Assembly (NCBI GenBank): GCA_030247855.1
Contig: JAPDRN010000194.1
Coordinates: forward strand, 1-47,390
Length of the DNA stretch: 47,390 bases
Direction of reading: 5' to 3'
Origin: Knufia peltigerae
Taxonomy: Eukaryota > Ascomycota > Eurotiomycetes > Chaetothyriales > Trichomeriaceae
Numbering within the stretch: position 1 is the first letter of the stretch; every line of letters begins with the position of its first letter. The position numbers and the translations under genes are program-made. Below the pieces are notes generated by a model. That model searched no databases and was not told the origin of the DNA. It saw only the letters and a program-made list of their open reading frames with translations. Below are positions 31,786 through 42,921 of the stretch, in pieces.

Positions 31786-33504
31786 TCAAGGTTGCACGGT
31801 GGAGGCTACACCCTGAGCAGTGTCCTCGACTGGACCGCTGTGGGCATCACTCGATTCATCCGTGACTCGTAGTGCATAACGAGGAGGTTCGGTGCTGAGT
31901 TCGTCATTCGTAAAACCAACGTACTGTCTCGGTGTCGAGGGTCCTTCGCCAGAGTCAGTCCTGCTGCCTGCAAGGCGAGGACGCATAGGGAGACCTGAGC
32001 TGGAAGGTCGAGAGATCGAAGTGTCGGTACCCATGGTTTCGAGATCTTCATACTCCAGGGCAGGTCCATTGTAGTCTTCGATAATGGCTCCGCCCCAGGC
32101 ACCGTCGTTCTTGTCGGCGCTCCCGTATCCGGGTGGGCTCTCGGGGACATCTTCGTAGACAGGAGGCATCTCCTCGTCCCAGCTGATGCCCATTCCAGCT
32201 CGTTCTGTGACGACGAGAGCGAATTGCATCCTAAGCACGCGCGCAGCGCCGGTGGGAGTGATCAGTTGGCTGTTCTTGCTGGGGCAGAATTCCTCCGCCA
32301 CGATCAGCTCAATGACCAGGTTGTGTTTGACTTCGATGCCGGCAGGGGACTCGACGTCGCAGACGGCTTTGAATTTGGAGTTGCTGGCGAGGGAGGCTTC
32401 GAATTCCACGTTGATCTCTCCTCCGATGGTGTCGAAATCGCTCTTCCAGCCCGTCTTCATTTCGTCGGTGCCCAGGATCCTCGTCTCGGTATGCAAGATG
32501 GACTTTCCCTCGCTGACTTTGTGAGCATGCTTCGCGCAAGGCGTCGAGATGACTTTGCTGTGCTCCTCGACCCTCCACGAGAGTTTCCTCAACCGCCACC
32601 GGGTTTGACTGTCGCCCTTCTTCTCCACAACCCCGCTCAAGGACATGGAGACGGGGAACGTGCCAATGGGGTGGACGATGGGTGGTAGTTGTACACGACC
32701 CGTGAGGTTTGTAGGTGGGAAGATTCGAATGCTGGACTTGTCGGGACCTGGTTGGATAGCTCGCTGGATGGTCAAAGGGTGGTTGTAGAGGATCTTTTCG
32801 CCGGTGGATGTGAGGGCGGTGGCATGGAGAGAGTACTGTATCGAGCCCAGTGGTGCATTTGTCGTCGCAGGGAGGTGACCGGGAAAGAGGAACGAATAGG
32901 GAAACTGATTGTCTTGACCTGCATAGAAGGTCTTGGGTTCAGACAGGAAGGTCCAAGTCTTGAGTTCGTCGACCTTGTCGCTGCACTCTTTGCATTCTTT
33001 GCCTACAGGCTTCTTGCTGGAGATGCGGGCTTTGAGGACCATGGTGAAACTGTTCAAGCGTACCTCGCCAGCTGGATCTTCAACCAGGAATTTCAGTCGT
33101 CCAGACAAGAGCGCTCCTGTCGAAGTACTGACATTGCCGTACAGTACCAGAGGAGGCGACTCAATGATCATGTCGAAACGGCCGGGCTGATGAGCGGTAA
33201 TGCGAGGGGATAATTGTGCGACCCGATCTTTGGATTTGCTGGAGTGGCGCATGTTGAGCGAGAGACGCTTTGGTTCTCTGGAATTGCGGTCTTTGGAGTC
33301 ATCTCGCTTCTTGTCCTTTTTGTGTAATAATGAATCCATCGAGAACGACGGTCGTCGCTGGTTGATGTGGAGGGATGGCTCTAGATGATTTGCGGTTAAT
33401 TTGCGTTGCAAGGCGAGAACAACGTCGTTGACGGTGGTGGTGGTGGGTTGACGAGGAGAAGTAGTCGCGGTACCTTGATGCACAGTGCGACGTGGACCTC
33501 GCAT
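31786..33504 (-). CDS. LDB19: Alpha-arrestin of the LDB19/ART1 type (ubiquitin-ligase adaptor)
   Basis: A single exon of 572 codons from ATG 33504. After a basic, Ser-rich N-terminus, the arrestin core starts at RFDMIIESPPLVLYGN (about 109) with STGALLSGRLKFLVEDPAGEVRLNSFTMVLKARI and continues through the paired beta-sandwich strands, including FYAGQDNQFPYSFLFPGHLPA and the conserved LGSIQYSLHATA. Three PPXY motifs follow: PPVY (447-450), PPGY (457-460) and PPRY (540-543). These recruit the WW domains of Rsp5/NEDD4-type ubiquitin ligases. Yeast Ldb19/Art1 directs Rsp5 to amino-acid permeases and other plasma-membrane transporters for endocytosis. The arrestin fold and PPXY set are seen; the LDB19 rather than another ART identity is inferred from the N-lobe sequence. 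The tail is Ser/Thr-rich and probably phosphorylated. Confidence 0.88.
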   Translation of the reverse strand: MRGPRRTVHQGTATTSPRQPTTTTVNDVVLALQRKLTANHLEPSLHINQRRPSFSMDSLLHKKDKKRDDSKDRNSREPKRLSLNMRHSSKSKDRVAQLSPRITAHQPGRFDMIIESPPLVLYGNVSTSTGALLSGRLKFLVEDPAGEVRLNSFTMVLKARISSKKPVGKECKECSDKVDELKTWTFLSEPKTFYAGQDNQFPYSFLFPGHLPATTNAPLGSIQYSLHATALTSTGEKILYNHPLTIQRAIQPGPDKSSIRIFPPTNLTGRVQLPPIVHPIGTFPVSMSLSGVVEKKGDSQTRWRLRKLSWRVEEHSKVISTPCAKHAHKVSEGKSILHTETRILGTDEMKTGWKSDFDTIGGEINVEFEASLASNSKFKAVCDVESPAGIEVKHNLVIELIVAEEFCPSKNSQLITPTGAARVLRMQFALVVTERAGMGISWDEEMPPVYEDVPESPPGYGSADKNDGAWGGAIIEDYNGPALEYEDLETMGTDTSISRPSSSGLPMRPRLAGSRTDSGEGPSTPRQYVGFTNDELSTEPPRYALRVTDESSDAHSGPVEDTAQGVASTVQP

Positions 33505-36500
33505 GGTGGTTGATGTACGGTGGTGACGACGAGAGCAGCCACCCCGAAATTATTGGCTGCGGGTTGTAATAAGGATGACGCGGGGCGCAGGCGAAAATGA
33601 CCGTAGGATGAACACAGGTAGGATTTTCCGATGAGGAATGTATTTAGCGCGTTCGCCAATGCGCCCAACGATGAGCTCAGGGGGGTTGAAGGGGGTTGTT
33701 TGAGTGCGGCGAAGCGGGGAGCAGAAAGTGTCGCCTGGTCGCCTAGAGAGCCTAGGAAAATTTCAATCCGGCGGTCCAACCACAGGCGGCAATGGGTGGC
33801 GGCTCGCTAGGCCGGTGGGCGCAAAGTCTCCTTTGTGTGATGGCACCTGATCGATCGCAATTCTCACTTTTGGTCGCCAATATCCGCGGGGTATGAGTAT
33901 AGGCGCACGAGATTTGAGAGTGACGTGTAGAGACTTTGGAAGGGCCTTTGAAGAGCGAACTAGGCGGTGGTGGTGGCGTCTGTCGCGTGTGTATGAAGGG
34001 ACACCAGTTTTATCGTCGATTTCAAGTTGTCGTGGAGGTACGAGGTCGAAAGGAAGTCGACCGACGACGACGACGACGAGCGTACGGAAGTTGTTGATGA
34101 GCAAAATAAAAGGATACAAAGTGTCATGATTATGGAGTCTTGTTGGGCCAGTCTACCCTATATACAATACTCCGTACGGGAGTATGTTTCGGCGTGGTTC
34201 TTGCGTGATGGCCCTGACACGCACGGTGTGAATAATAGAAACTCGATCTAGGCATGGTCAGGCTTGCTAGAGGAGAGTCCGGGCCCTTGTACGACGGACA
34301 AGACATCCTGTATAGTACTGTACGGAGTAACACAAGGATACAATCACCTCATCTCAGCTAACCACGCGAACCGGATAATGAACACATTATTCGTGACGAG
34401 TAGTTTGCAGCCCAACATCACCGAAACATACTCCGTATTATTACGAAACAACTATGCAGGTGGTTTTTCCGCATTCGCCATTCAATCGAGACCCAAAACC
34501 AGACACATGTGAATTCTGTCTGAATCAGTCCAGCACATCCCAACCCTGTATAGTATGTAGTATTCAACGAGTGGTGGCGTTGTGAGTTACGTGTGGTGAG
34601 TGAGTACAACCAGGAACGGATCGTGGCTCCGAGAGACATCAGCCATTGACTCGTACAGCCGCCTTGCTATTGTTGGAGGAGCCCTAGTCGAGTCAAAGGG
34701 CGAAATGGAACTACATACTGTACCTACGCGTTGCATGTTTACCAAGTAGTTTATAGTACAGACCGTAGTAGGTAAGGTAGCAAGGTAAGCATCTCGCTTG
34801 CCGGATTGGATTGATGCCAAAGAGTCTGAACAGCTGACTCTTTCTAGTTGGCATCAGCAGACTCTGCACATGTCAATTGAGCATCCGCCCTCCCGTTTTC
34901 CAGGTACGCAGAGGCCAATTGATTCATTGTCCCTACGGGTAACGCCCAACGTGCTTTCAAGGACATGGCCTAATCAATCGCCTAACCACCGTTAGCGGCG
35001 ATGCGCATAGGCCAGCTGCACCCAATAAAGCAGTTTTACAGTACTCGTACATGGTTAAGACACTCACTAAGACCATTGGCGCCCGCACCCCGCAAAATAT
35101 TTTCCCTTGATTGAATTTTTTTTTGGCCCTGTCCATCCTGCATCACCGATTTTCCCGGCTACGATTGTATATCCTTTTGTCGATCACGATGACTGCAAAG
35201 AGTTCATTAGAAATGGTCCGCGGAGACAACGTCAGAGTCAACACATCATCATCATCATCGACACAACACAATCGATCGATAAACCCAATCGCACTACAAT
35301 TTCTCCCCAACAAGACACTAAAATTGTCGTATGGTATCTGAATAGACTTTGCATAGTACGAGTAAATAATGCCTCTGCCAAAAACAGGGTGACATCCTGA
35401 CTCATTATTGTCTTGTACAGTTTTCCCTGATGCTCGCGATGACCTTCTCAACTGTGTGTGTACGGGTACAGTACGGTACCGAGTAATAGGGCCAGGGAGG
35501 GGAGTACCCGTTACAAAGTCCCCATCCCGGTCTTGTACATAACATGATTCTGCCCGTGGTCCTCAATCTCTGGCTACACACGCCCTGCAACAGAAAAACC
35601 CACCCGAACTTGTTACCTGTCGTGAGAAAATTTTTCCCAAACGTGATACAAAGAATACGTGCCACTGGTCGGGCCGTACGCGCCCTCTACTACTTTGCTC
35701 CATCGACCCGTTACTGTCATTACTCGATAATTATTCGAGAAGATCCACCAGCCTTTTCTTGATTTCGCGTTGCCAACGTGAACCTTACGAGCCTCGTACC
35801 ACTTCCGGGAGAAAATTTTTTTATCGGGATGCGGATGGTGGCATGTTTTGATTTCTCCTGTTTGCGGCAAGCCCCATCCCCCCTCCCTCCCTATACTTCA
35901 CCCTTCCGGACCCTAAAAATATAATGAGGACACCGGGGAGAGAGAGAGACCTGGTGAGCGTCGGTCTTCTCCGAACATACACCAAAAGTACGCGCACAGT
36001 CAGCACAGCAGCACTGTATTGTAGGTGGGTTCGCAAGATTCCATCATTCTAGGTACGGAGCTGCGCATTGCGCAACTCAGGGGCTTGGTGTACAATAGTA
36101 ATACTGCTCGCGTTGCACCGAGTACACGCACACCGTGTCACCTGTCTCGCAGAATGATACTCTGTCAGTTTCTGTACCTCAATGTCGGGTTTCCCCGAAA
36201 TGGGAATGCCAGCCGCCGCGGTGTTTTGGTTATGGAGTACCCTGTTCTTCCCAGATGAAAGCCTGGGCTCTGCTAAACCTGCTCAAGTCGTTCCTCTTCG
36301 CGTCGTACAACAAAGTATCCTGAGCTCCTCCTGCTGTATGACTCCCACTTCCCCCAAACCATACGAGTCATTGGTAAATTTCTCCCTTTCCCAATCCGTG
36401 CGCCCGACTATCGGAGAATCTATACGATATTTCTCAGCGCCTCCGTACATCTCCTGCCTTGTCCGGTTGTCTCCAATCCCTACCAGGATATCCGACCATG

Positions 36501-36772
36501 TCCGGGCTGGCCTTTATTAACAAGTGGAAACTCCGTACTTGTCACTCCGTATTCGTACAATCAAGTCGATTTTCCATCGCTTGACCCGGAACTCGGCATC
36601 AGCATCACCTGATGGGGAGGGGGAGGACAGACTCCATGCCACACCTCACCCGGAAGTAGTCCAACTTTTGAACCATTAACAAGACAACGGTCACTCAAAC
36701 ACCCATCAATATCAGGCAACCCCAGACTTGTCCCTTTTCAGACACGGAGGAAGGTAAGTCAACCGAAGGGCT
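33505..36772. other. Long gene-poor intergenic region
   Basis: At 3.3 kb this is the largest gap. It includes the arrestin promoter (33505 to about 34200, with a CGA run near 34061-34080) and the 3' flank of the membrane-protein gene. I found no supportable coding frame. It carries three TACTCCGTA/TACGGAGTA copies within 270 bp (34169, 34321, 34429), two TACTCGTA/TACGAGTA (35042, 35357) and ACTCCGTA variants near 36441, 36531 and 36544. A short CATCAT run is near 35244. An uncharacterised non-coding RNA cannot be excluded. Confidence 0.5.
34168..34186. repeat. Imperfect palindrome built on TACTCCGTA
   Basis: ATACTCCGTACGGGAGTAT reads nearly the same on both strands; one centre position is shifted. 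It joins the recurrent intergenic 9-mer to an inverted, altered copy. It lies about 670 bp upstream of the arrestin start. Confidence 0.6.
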
Positions 36773-37534
36773 TTAGAATATTCCATACTCGTTCCACCAA
36801 GCGTACATGGCCGGTCCAGCCACGCCGGCCAAGGCACCCAGTAATCCAAGCTCCAACACGGTCCAGACCCAAATGGTGCCTACACTCGGTGCGTCCTTCA
36901 TCACGGCGTAGTAGCCCTTGTCGTTGGTCAGGGCGACGAGGTAGCAACCCGCTACGTTGGCGACGAGGACGTAGATGACCTGTCGTAACCTGAGTATCCC
37001 TTGCTGCACGCTCGGCGGCGTGGCCTGTCCAAGTGACTTTGGAAAAAGCAGGCCGTGAAACAGTGCGATGACAACGGTGAGTGTGGGGAACGCCGTGAAG
37101 ATCGTCCGTGCGAAAATGGGCGGGAATTCTAGTTCTTGGGCGTACTGGTGGACGGTCAGGACGTCGAGCGTGAAGTGGACGGCCGAGAGGGACATGGCGA
37201 GGAGGATCGTGTCGAGCCACGGAGTCTCTGATCTTGCATCTTCATCATCATCAGACGTGGTGAGGAATGTCGCCGACGGCGTGTTCGGGTCAGGTTGGAT
37301 CTGACCGTCTTGACCGATCTTGACTTGGACAATGTTCTTGGGATCAATGGGTCGGCCGCCCGATCGACCAGTGAGTTTGGCTTGACGCTCAGCGGCGATC
37401 TCGAAGAGTGTTTTGGTGTTTGCTCCCGCATCTGGTGCAGTGCGGTCCGGTCGTGCGAGAGGGATGTCATCTGCTGATGCTATCGACGGGTGGCCATCTG
37501 TCGAAGCTTTGTTTCGACGTTGTTTGCGGTTCAT
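36773..37534 (-). CDS. MNRKQRR-type fungal membrane protein, unknown function
   Basis: A single exon of 253 codons from ATG 37534. The start MNRKQRRNK and a disordered N-terminal half (PNTPSATFLTTSDDDEDARSE) are typical of a fungal family of uncharacterised membrane proteins; I believe Pfam lists it as a DUF, but I cannot confirm the number. The second half has four hydrophobic helices: about 108-128 (LDTILLAMSLSAVHF), 141-163 (ARTIFTAFPTLTVVIALFHGL), 186-204 (VIYVLVANVAGCYLVAL) and 218-245 (IWVWTVLELGLLGALAGVAG). It ends AMYAWWNEYGIF. There is no cleaved signal, so an ER or other endomembrane location is likely. No catalytic residues stand out. Confidence 0.8.
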   Translation of the reverse strand: MNRKQRRNKASTDGHPSIASADDIPLARPDRTAPDAGANTKTLFEIAAERQAKLTGRSGGRPIDPKNIVQVKIGQDGQIQPDPNTPSATFLTTSDDDEDARSETPWLDTILLAMSLSAVHFTLDVLTVHQYAQELEFPPIFARTIFTAFPTLTVVIALFHGLLFPKSLGQATPPSVQQGILRLRQVIYVLVANVAGCYLVALTNDKGYYAVMKDAPSVGTIWVWTVLELGLLGALAGVAGPAMYAWWNEYGIF

Positions 37535-38302
37535 GGTTCCTCGTTGCGTCGTTCAAACACAATATAGTCCAAGCAATCATCCAAGCTTCCTCGAGACGGT
37601 AAAGTTTCTCGACGTTGATTGACCCTGACGTCGCCAGCGTGTCAAGGCATACGAAACGGTGTGTTCGACCATCAAACGAGAAATGTCCACGTGTTTGTAG
37701 ATTTCTGGGGCTGACACAGGATTTTTAAACGATTTGAACCGGGCCTATATGGCAAGATATTGATGCCGTCGCAGTAGCTGTAGACGTGCAAATATACCGG
37801 TCCATCTATACGGAATATCACAAAAACAACAGTTGTCGAAGAGCTTGTTCAGGAGTCTTACCCGCCAAGAATATGCACAGCCTTACGCAGCCTCATTAAA
37901 CCAGCCTTGCGCCGAAGAGTCCTGTTTACCTACCTAGAGCCTCGTCCCCGAGCCTTGGTTAGGCATTTGTTTAGCCGAGGTCCGACAACTACAGTACTGT
38001 AGACACCTACCCCGGATCGCCGACAACGTTCTGTAATGTTGTAACATTCATCCTTCACATCGACACCCTCGCTACTCACACAACATTGATAAAAACGAAA
38101 CAAAAGAATCCAAACCTTTGGGCAGTTCATTGCTAGTCGAAAGCCACAAGGTAGCAGCGCCAGCAAAGTTTTGTCAATATCTCAATCTCATATCGTCAAC
38201 AAAGTCACCACAATTCAGGACATCACCATCTGGCTCGTCGTCCAAGTCCAATCTCTACGGACCTTCCAAGATCACACAATCAAGAAGAAAAGAAAATAGG
38301 CG
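37535..38302. promoter_or_regulatory. Divergent promoter, membrane protein / thioesterase
   Basis: A 768-bp interval between divergent starts. No supported gene. The last 200 bp before 38303 are CA-rich leader-like sequence. Confidence 0.4.
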
Positions 38303-38818
38303 ATGCCACCACCGGAAGAAAAAAACCAACTCGGTCTGGACCTGGCGTCCAAACGACTCCGCCGACGTCGCGACTACAACTACCACCTGGATTTCCGACT
38401 CCGGTGGAACGACAACGACGTTTTTGGACACATGAACAACCCTTACTACGGGGTGTTGATAGACAGCATCGTGAACCAGTACATGATCGAGGAGTGCGGG
38501 TACAAGGTGAACCGGGACGTGCAGGCCGGGATCATCGCCAACACCTACTGCGACTATTTCGGGTCGGTGTCTTACCCCGACGTGGTCGAGTGTGGGTTAC
38601 GCGTCGTCAAGTTGGGCAAGGCGAGCGTCATGTACGAGGTCGGCATCTTTCGAAAAGGTGACCACGACGTCAAAGCCGTCGGGGGTTCGACACACGTCTT
38701 TGTGAATCAACACGACGGTCAACTGGGGAAACCCGACAAAAAAGGAATGCCGAGTCACATGAGAAGGGGCTATGAGAGGTTACTACGGAACAACGACAAA
38801 AAGGGGGCCAAGCTATGA
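38303..38818 (+). CDS. Hotdog-fold acyl-CoA thioesterase (4HBT type)
   Basis: A single exon of 171 codons from ATG 38303. After a short basic N-terminus, the hotdog core opens with FRLRWNDNDVFGHMNNPYYG (about 31-50). This corresponds to the DXXGHXNNXXY motif of 4-hydroxybenzoyl-CoA thioesterase and YbgC-like enzymes, with D39 the likely catalytic or water-positioning acid. The central helix and the strands DVVECGLRVVKLGKASVMYEVGIFRKG and VKAVGGSTHVFVN follow, as in the family. These enzymes cleave acyl-CoA thioesters. The acyl preference cannot be predicted. The family's usual length is 130-180. The C-terminus is Lys/Arg-rich. The N-terminal RLRRRRD might aid mitochondrial targeting, but the first ten residues are acidic, so this is doubtful. 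Confidence 0.92.
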   Translation: MPPPEEKNQLGLDLASKRLRRRRDYNYHLDFRLRWNDNDVFGHMNNPYYGVLIDSIVNQYMIEECGYKVNRDVQAGIIANTYCDYFGSVSYPDVVECGLRVVKLGKASVMYEVGIFRKGDHDVKAVGGSTHVFVNQHDGQLGKPDKKGMPSHMRRGYERLLRNNDKKGAKL

Positions 38819-39442
38819 AAGAACAGAAAGTTCGTGAGATGGCGGATCGAATGAAACCACTCAAAGGGATATTGGGGCCGTCTCATTTCATCTCACAATC
38901 GTACGCGATCCGTTGTCGTGGTGTTGAACGATTCGAGACACGAGGGTATGGTGCGGTGCAGGCAGACTAAATACGCAGACGAGCAAGCTTCGAAACCCTT
39001 GATCGATACCTGAGAGCAATGATACTGGGAACAGTGCCAACTAGTAAGTGATGGGCGATACGGAAAGAGTCTTCGTTAGTGTCTGGTTTCATCTTCCCAC
39101 CTGGGCTTGACAACACAGATAGTACCTTGGGCGTGTAACTTCACGGCCATCAATGGGATGCTGAAGGAAAACTAGAATTACACACTAGATTTTGAGATAG
39201 CTTTTCATCCACGTCAATTTTCCTCATGTCCCTCCTCATATCGCTCATACTCCTCATGTCTTTCATATCCTTCATAACCTCGTTCATCGCGGACTTACTT
39301 TCACTTTCCCGGTCAATACATACACTCTGGCCAGTCATTCTTGGCTCGAATCATCTCTGTCAGATCATATATTTGTTCACTTCTCCATGATCCAAGAAAA
39401 AGACATTCCAAAATGAGATGGACAACACTGCGGCGAGGGATA
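38819..39442. other. Intergenic region between convergent genes
   Basis: A 624-bp region of two 3' flanks. A run of CTCAT/ATCCT-like pyrimidine repeats is near 39216-39290. No coding frame is supported. Confidence 0.4.
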
Positions 39443-40820
39443 TCAAACCGGTGATGTCACCGTAGTGGCAGTATTGGCGTTGGATGGCACTTGGTGCAGC
39501 TCCAAGTGGACATCCCCATCCTTGTTGTCAGAGGCTGCTGTGGGCGAAGGCATACTGCTGGGGCGTGTATATAAGTTTCGATGTTCGGTGTCCTGCGTCA
39601 CCATGGTGAAGGACGTCGGTGGCCATGGCTTGTGCCGGATTGACCCGTATGACTTTCTGATGCTGTCAACCGCACGGATTGTCTTCTGCTTGACAGCGCC
39701 GGCACATGCTACGCAGATCCCCAAGTGATTTTCGACCGCCGCCCAGAGAAAAATGAGTGCATAGTTTTCTGTGCACGACAAGTGTCAGTCGTCTTGTGGC
39801 GATCGACGATTTGAAACAAAACGCAACTCATGGATGTGCTTACCGGAGAAATTGTTCGACTTGTCCAGCTCATGGACGGCTATGAGACGCAATATGCTTG
39901 CCAGCACAACGCTGTTGACGGCATTAGCAATTTGTATGTCAGAAAGCATACCGGATCCACTCACACTCCACCGACGGCAAACAGTGTGTAGATCCCCCAT
40001 CGGTGTCCTCTCAACATATCGACATTCCGTAGCAGAAAGACCGGTAGCATGTACATCACAGTGTCATTCACAACCATAAAGGCTGCGTTGAAGTAGAAGT
40101 ATGCCATCAGATTGACACAGTGTGCGTCATCCTCTGGGGGTGGATCTCGAGCTCTTGTCCAAACATGGCTCAATGGTATACATTGCAGCAGGATTACGAG
40201 GATGGAGCTGATTCCGAACCCGAAGGCAACGAGCTGCATAAAATGGATGATCCATCTTTGAGTGCGAGTTCGTGCCAGTGCATAGTAGAATGTAAGCCAA
40301 GCGTGCTTGACGAACATGTTGCAGAGGAAGTAGGGAGGGAGGACCGCGATAAGGAGCTGAGTCTGATCAGCGCCGGTACAGGACAACGGAAAATGGTATT
40401 CAGGCTGCACCTTCTGTAGCTTCTCCCGTCTCCCAAACTCTTCTCGAGAAATCGAAGCTCCGAGGCCGTGAGCAGCGGCTGTGATACGTTAGCTAAAGGT
40501 CGAAGGACAAGTTGTAAGCATGAAACTAACCTGCACAGACCAATCCTGTCATTATCATGGCAAAGACCTGCAGTATTCGGTAAGTATCGTGTTTGTCGTA
40601 GTGCACGGATGTCCTGTTCGTACCGCACTTGTCACAAGAAACCCTAATGGTTGTCAGACGTTGCAACCAGAGGTGAGCTGCTTTCCTACTTACACTTGCT
40701 TGCGTCTAGCCGGCCAGCAGTCGTCAATTGTCTCTCCAACTGTACCGATATTGACACTAGGGTCGACAGGGAGAGGACAATGCTTGTGCCCATTAGGATT
40801 GCATCAGTAGATTCCAACAT
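39443..40820 (-). CDS. Fungal rhodopsin-domain seven-helix membrane protein (PTH11-like)
   Basis: Six exons reconstructed by frame: 40820..40694, 40643..40624, 40567..40531, 40478..39965, 39911..39844 and 39768..39443, giving 363 residues. All five introns (49-75 nt) are GT-AG. Exon 2 is only 20 nt and encodes WFLVTSA, joining helix 1 (ILMGTSIVLSLSTLVSI) to helix 2 (VFAMIMTGLVCAA). Helices continue through LLIAVLPPYFLCNMF, IIHFMQLVAFGFGISSILVIL, LMAYFYFNAAFMVVNDTVMYM, YTLFAVGGVVVLASILRLI and ALIFLWAAVENHLGICVACA. This is the pattern of the fungal rhodopsin-like (PTH11-related) family, which includes host- or surface-sensing receptors. No CFEM domain precedes it. The Ser/Thr-rich cytosolic tail covers about 100 residues. 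The ligand is unknown. Confidence 0.88.
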
Positions 40821-42921
40821 TTTGAAAGGTTGTCTTGAGGTGCACAAATCCAGAGTCGAGAAGGTTGAGGAGCCTTCCTACAGGTGTCACTTGTCGATAT
40901 ATACATTGGCAACTCCGTTACACCTTGTCCGGCCCTTCAGTACCAGGATGTTGGCACTCATTGCGTTGGCTGGACTCAAGTCCGGGGAGAGGGTTCGCCA
41001 CTTCGGATGCACAGGATTCAATAAAGATACTCACTTTACCAGATATGTCGACGGGCGACCTGTCAATTGTGGTGCTATCAAGGAGCAGTCTCAGCCAAGG
41101 CATGATTCGATCAGCAAATGGAGGGCAAAAACTGACAGGTGGCTTGCAGGGCGATTCGCGACGCCTCGCCTAGGGAACGGAGGGTCGACGTTATGCCGTC
41201 TGTCTGCTCGGGAGTCAGACTCTGCCATAAACATGTGGAGAGAAGCTACATTTCGAGACCCTCTCGATATAGGCCTGCACAACACCTTTTCGAGCCATGG
41301 CCGTTGTTCTTGTTGTTATTGTTGTGTGTGCGCTAATCTCGTTCAGCTAAGATGTATCAATGTGTGACGTGAACTAATCTTAGCAGATTCTGGGCAACGT
41401 AATGAGGTCGAAAAGGCTGCATCTGTAGAACTGGGCGATCGCAAGGTCTCTCATGCAATAATGGACATGGTACAGTAGATCGCGAAAACATAATGTTGGG
41501 TTTGATCTTGTCACTGGAAGAACCTACAGTAGTTGGATAACGAGCCGTTGTCAAATATGCAGCTAACTGCTGGGCTGGATGCAACCCCCATCCGATCTCG
41601 TAGGCTCTGTTCCCTAACGAATCAATCAGGCTGTGCAAGCATTCGTAGTGACATGGACCTCGCAGTAGGTTCTGCGGATGGTCAGCTCCGATGTCTGTAA
41701 TGGAGGTTTCTTGACCAGGGTCAGGGCCCTAATGTCAGGTTCCAAGCCTATCCCAGGACTCGGCAAGATGCAAGATGGCGATCCGAAGTAGTGTCATTAC
41801 TAGGTACTTAGCGACTTCGGATCGAAGGTGCAGTGTCGTGTCAGTTGATAACACATAGTATGGTAATGGATTGTCGTCCTAGAGAAGCATCTGGCAGGGA
41901 TATCCCAGATGAGAGAAATTTCGTGATCGCAGGCGGCACGACGTGTTCGAAGGAGATTGAAGTGAGGGGCAACTGAACAATAGGGCATCCATTCAGCCCC
42001 CAACAACACAGGGGTAGTGATTCAATAGTCTGTCTGATGGAGGGTAGCAAGTTACCATTGCAGACAAGACAAGTTTCTCAGTTTATGATGGTTTACCTAG
42101 GTAGGTAGAGAGGAAGATGGATTTGACATTGTTTTGGTTGGAAGGAAAACACCAATTGTTCTTCGCATCGCCCCGGTGCCTTTTGCCTCCCCAGACAGAG
42201 AGGGACGTCCCGGCCGCCGCCACCCGATCTCACTAAGCCCAAGTCAACTTCTTTCTTCCCATGCACAGAACAAGAAGGCTGGGGAGTTAATTACAGGGAG
42301 GGTTCGCTCCTCGAGATATTGCCAACTACGTAGGTATGCTGTGGACAGTCAAGATTCTCCAGGGACGAATGACTTGTACCTGCTGCCTATCGCTCCCTCC
42401 AACCTCTCGTTCAACCTCAGATGCACGAGCCTATGCTGTCGAAAAAGACGCTTCAGTAGGTATCCAACCATCTTCTTATCTCTTTCCACATCGAGTGAAG
42501 CTTGCCATACAGTATCTGTTCGATTTCATTGTTCTGGATCAACAAGGTCGCATCGACACCGGCAGATGTTCGGCGTATGTTGAGAACAATATTAAGGAGC
42601 AGAGCCTTGTTCAACAACAATACTAAGACCGAGCTTTGTCCTTGACATTTCCCTCGTCCTTTTTGGACCATGTCTGTTGGCGGCAATCTCGATACAATGC
42701 TTGCTCTTCTCTCGAAAGCGTCTTGTAGTCTCCATCAAGGACGTGTTTCGACGATGATCCGCTTGCCGTCTTCGGAGGGACAAAGGTCTTCTTTCTTGGA
42801 TGACTTGGTCAAAGTTCTCCAGGGAGGTCTATATCTCGCCGATAATGCTTCGGTGTTCTCTTGACCATACATAATTGCTACGAGCAAGACCTGCTTACAT
42901 AGTCACTCACGTCAACTAACA
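40821..42921. other. Intergenic region, no supported gene
   Basis: About 2.1 kb between divergently transcribed genes: the receptor and the secreted-protein gene. A TACCTAGGTA palindrome is at 42094-42103, followed by GGTAG. A long plus-strand frame (40651-41367) has no known family and overlaps the receptor's first exon antisense. A minus-strand frame starting at 41300 in good ATG context is only 27 codons. Confidence 0.4.

Noticed and set aside
40651..41367. 238-codon plus-strand frame upstream of the receptor
   Set aside because: It overlaps the first two exons of the receptor on the other strand, matches no family I know and has atypical composition.
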